A stretch of DNA of 33,710 nt from Aeromonas bivalvium (GTDB lineage: Bacteria; Pseudomonadota; Gammaproteobacteria; Enterobacterales; Aeromonadaceae), in contig NZ_CDBT01000043.1 of assembly GCF_000819765.1 (NCBI RefSeq), positions 37,864 through 71,573 of the forward strand, given 5' to 3'. This document shows, one piece after another, positions 31,371 to 33,710 of the stretch (positions are counted from its first letter, which is position 1; every line of letters begins with the position of its first letter). The position numbers were made by a program, and so were the translations under genes. Below the pieces are notes generated by a model. That model saw only the letters and a program-made list of their open reading frames with translations. It made no database searches and was not told the origin of the DNA.

Positions 31371-33710
31371 ATGAAGACCACATGTGCATACTGCGGCGTC
31401 GGCTGTGGCATCAGCATCAGGCACCAGGCAGGGGAGTGGCAGCTCGCCGGGGACGACAGCCATCCCGCCAATGGCGGCGCACTCTGCGTCAAGGGGGCCA
31501 GCCTGCTGGAGAGCCTGGCCTTTCCCGAGCGCCTGCTCTATCCCCGCCATCAGGGGCGGCGCATCGGCTGGGATCAGGCCCTCGATCTGATGGCGGAGCG
31601 GTTTGGCAAGGTGCTGGCAGAGTCCGGGCCGCAAGCCATCGGCATCTACCTCTCGGGTCAGCTCACCACGGAGGACTACTACGTCGCCAACAAGCTGATG
31701 AAGGGGTATCTGGGCAGCGCCAACGTGGATACCAACTCCCGGCTCTGCATGTCGTCGGCCGTGGTGGCCCAGCAGCGTGCCTTCGGCGAGGACCTGGTGC
31801 CGGCCTGCTATGAGGATCTGGGGCTGGCGGATCTCATCGTCATCACGGGGGCCAACACGGCCTGGACCCACCCCGTGCTGTTTCGCCGCATCCAGCAGGC
31901 CCGCAGTCGCCGCCCCGAGCTCAAGCTGGTGGTGATGGATCCCCGCCGCACCATGACGGCGGAACAGGCCGACCTGCACCTGCCTCTGCGTCCGGGCAGC
32001 GACGTGGCGCTGTGGAACGGCCTGTGCCGCTACCTGGTCGATCAGGGGCTCTGGGACAAGGAGTATGTGGCGGCCCACGTCAGCGGCATGGCGCAGCTGA
32101 CCGAGACCCTGGCCGATCCCGCTTGGACGCCGGAGGCGGTGGCCCTGTGCTGCGATCTGCCCCTGACCGATCTGCTCGGCTTCTACCGGCTGTTTGCCCG
32201 CCATCCCCGCACCCTCAGCCTCTACTGCCAGGGCATCAATCAGTCCAACCAGGGGAGCGACAAGGCCAATGCCATCATCAATGCCCACCTGCTGACCGGA
32301 CGGATCGGCAAGCCAGGAGCCTCCCCCTTCTCCCTCACCGGGCAGCCCAATGCCATGGGCGGGCGCGAGGTGGGGGGGCTGGCGACCCAGCTGGCGGCCC
32401 ACATGGGCTTTGGCGAGGCCGAGTGCGATCGCCTGCAGCGTTTCTGGGGCAGCCCACACATGGTGACGGGCCCGGGCCTGAAGGCGGTCGACCTGTTCGA
32501 GGCGGTGCATAGCGGGCAGATCCGCGCCCTCTGGGTGCTGGGGAGCAACCCGGCCGCCTCCCTGCCCGACGGAGACAGGGTGCGCGAAGCCCTGGCGCGC
32601 TGCGAGTTCTTGGTGGTCTCGGATCTGACCGCCCTGACCGACACGGCCCGCCATGCCAGCCTGCTGCTGCCCGCCCTCGGCTGGGGCGAGAAGAGCGGCA
32701 CCGTCACCAATTCGGAGCGCTGCATCAGCCGTCAGCGCGCCTTCCTGGCACCCCCCGGCGAGGCGCGCCCCGACTGGTGGGCCCTGGCCAGCCTGGGGCG
32801 GCGGCTCGGCTTCGAGGAGGCGTTCGCCTTTTTGGACGAACACGCCATCTTCAGCGAGCACGCCGCCCTCTCCGGTTTCGAGAACCGGGGCTCGCGCCGG
32901 TTTGACATCTCGGGGCTGGCCCGGCTGACCCCCGCCGAGTTCGAGGATCTGGCCCCCATCCGCTGGCCGGTCAACGAGGCGCACCCCCATGGTTGCGATC
33001 GCCTGTTCGGCGATGGCCGCTTCGCCACGGCTGACGGCAGGGCCCGCCTGCTGCCCCTGCGCCAGCGGGACCCCGAGCTGGCCCCCATGGCGAGCGGGGA
33101 GGGGACGCCCCTGCTGCTCAATTCGGGGCGGCTGCGGGATCAGTGGCACACCATGACCCGCAGCGGCCATGTGCCCCGCCTGCTGGAGGCCGAACCCTGG
33201 CCCAGGGTGCTGGTGGGTCCGGCCAGCCTGCTGAGCCAGGGACTGGCGGTGGGGGATCTGGTCCGCCTGGAGAACGATCGCAGTCAGGTGCGGGCCCTGG
33301 TGGGGCTGGACGAGGGGCTGCGGGAGGGGGAGGCCTTCCTGCCCATGCACTGGACAGACAGCCAGTGCAGCCAGGGGGCGGTCAACCGCCTGCTGGCGCC
33401 GGTCACGGATCCCCTCTCGGGCCAGCCCATGTTCAAGCAGGCCAGGGTGCAGATGGCCGCCCAGCCGACCCGCTGGCAGGGGATCTGGCTCGGGGAGGGG
33501 GCACCGGCCTTGCGGGGAGACTGGTGGGCGCGTCGCCCCCTGGCCGAGGGGGAGTGCTGGCTGCTGGCCTCCTGGTCGGAAGAGATGAGCGCCTGCTGGC
33601 AGCGGCTGGCCCGCTCGGGTCACTGGCTGCGCCTGCCCCTCAAGGGGGGCTGGCTCGCCATCTCCCTGGCTCAGGGCCGGATCCAGAGCCTGCTGCTGGT
33701 GGCCGAGCGC
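31371..33710 (+). CDS. nasA: Assimilatory nitrate reductase catalytic subunit, 3' end missing
   Basis: 780 codons are present and the frame is still open at the window edge. It is a cytosolic molybdopterin (bis-MGD) enzyme that reduces nitrate to nitrite. The N-terminal [4Fe-4S] site is Cys5-x2-Cys8-x3-Cys12-x26-Cys39 (CAYCGVGC ... CVKG). The Mo-cofactor domains show DTNSRLCMSSAVVAQQRAFG with a Cys as the likely Mo ligand, then TGQPNAMGGREVGG and LGSNPAASLPD. The C-terminal dinucleotide-binding domain starts near GRFATADGRARLLP and includes LLNSGRLRDQWHTMTRSGHV. AGGAGGAAGG precedes the ATG. The sigma-54 promoter and attenuator upstream fit assimilation (nas) rather than respiration. Confidence 0.95.
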   Translation, partial: MKTTCAYCGVGCGISIRHQAGEWQLAGDDSHPANGGALCVKGASLLESLAFPERLLYPRHQGRRIGWDQALDLMAERFGKVLAESGPQAIGIYLSGQLTTEDYYVANKLMKGYLGSANVDTNSRLCMSSAVVAQQRAFGEDLVPACYEDLGLADLIVITGANTAWTHPVLFRRIQQARSRRPELKLVVMDPRRTMTAEQADLHLPLRPGSDVALWNGLCRYLVDQGLWDKEYVAAHVSGMAQLTETLADPAWTPEAVALCCDLPLTDLLGFYRLFARHPRTLSLYCQGINQSNQGSDKANAIINAHLLTGRIGKPGASPFSLTGQPNAMGGREVGGLATQLAAHMGFGEAECDRLQRFWGSPHMVTGPGLKAVDLFEAVHSGQIRALWVLGSNPAASLPDGDRVREALARCEFLVVSDLTALTDTARHASLLLPALGWGEKSGTVTNSERCISRQRAFLAPPGEARPDWWALASLGRRLGFEEAFAFLDEHAIFSEHAALSGFENRGSRRFDISGLARLTPAEFEDLAPIRWPVNEAHPHGCDRLFGDGRFATADGRARLLPLRQRDPELAPMASGEGTPLLLNSGRLRDQWHTMTRSGHVPRLLEAEPWPRVLVGPASLLSQGLAVGDLVRLENDRSQVRALVGLDEGLREGEAFLPMHWTDSQCSQGAVNRLLAPVTDPLSGQPMFKQARVQMAAQPTRWQGIWLGEGAPALRGDWWARRPLAEGECWLLASWSEEMSACWQRLARSGHWLRLPLKGGWLAISLAQGRIQSLLLVAER

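Noticed and set aside
31032..33623. 863-codon minus-strand open frame opposite nasA
   Set aside because: It is a shadow of a GC-rich coding region: composition is low-complexity Gly/Gln/Pro/His, no domain is visible, and nasA on the plus strand has full family motifs.

Overview
The window is about 33.7 kb of dense, GC-rich gammaproteobacterial chromosome. The gene set and order (rfaH next to metNIQ; a TonB/TtpC-type energising operon; pepD, gpt, frsA, crl, proB, proA) point to Aeromonas or a close relative. This assignment rests on family recognition, not on a database search. I see no rRNA, tRNA, insertion sequence, prophage or CRISPR array. Both edges cut genes: the 3' end of a dGTPase gene on the left and an assimilatory nitrate reductase (nasA) on the right.

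Left part (1-6.4 kb): dgt tail, a possible 29-codon ORF, a DUF1127 gene, a chemoreceptor, rfaH and the methionine ABC importer metN-metI-metQ. The importer promoter carries a MetJ box array. Middle left (6.4-14.2 kb, minus strand): a TonB-dependent outer-membrane receptor followed by a DUF3450 protein, a TtpC-like MotA/TolQ/ExbB protein, ExbB, ExbD, TonB and a TPR protein. This looks like one energised outer-membrane import machine of the Vibrio TonB2/TtpC kind. A 740-bp AT-rich intergenic region separates it from a divergent peptide-type ABC importer (yejB-, yejE- and yejA-like genes plus two separate ATPases; 14.9-21.0 kb). Together the two operons could carry one substrate from outside the cell to the cytoplasm, probably a peptide; that link is inference.

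Middle right (21-28.9 kb): pepD is flanked by two very small genes, of 40 and 29 codons. Each has a clear Shine-Dalgarno, one or more consensus CRP-type palindromes and an intrinsic terminator. Then come gpt (with a PurR-like operator), frsA, crl and the proline pathway genes proB-proA. Right part (28.9-33.7 kb): a universal stress protein, a small periplasmic solute-binding-like protein, a SpoU/TrmH-family RNA methyltransferase and nasA. The nasA control region is complete: an NtrC-type site, a sigma-54 promoter, and a leader hairpin with an ANTAR-type hexaloop that excludes an intrinsic terminator.

The oddest sequence features are two independent tandem duplications of about 100 bp, each copying the 3' coding end and stop codon of a gene (the yejB-like gene and the RNA methyltransferase). 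In both cases the downstream copy has diverged but kept its reading frame. Also notable are a 12-bp tandem repeat array at the -35 region of the methyltransferase promoter and the two CRP-linked microprotein genes around pepD.
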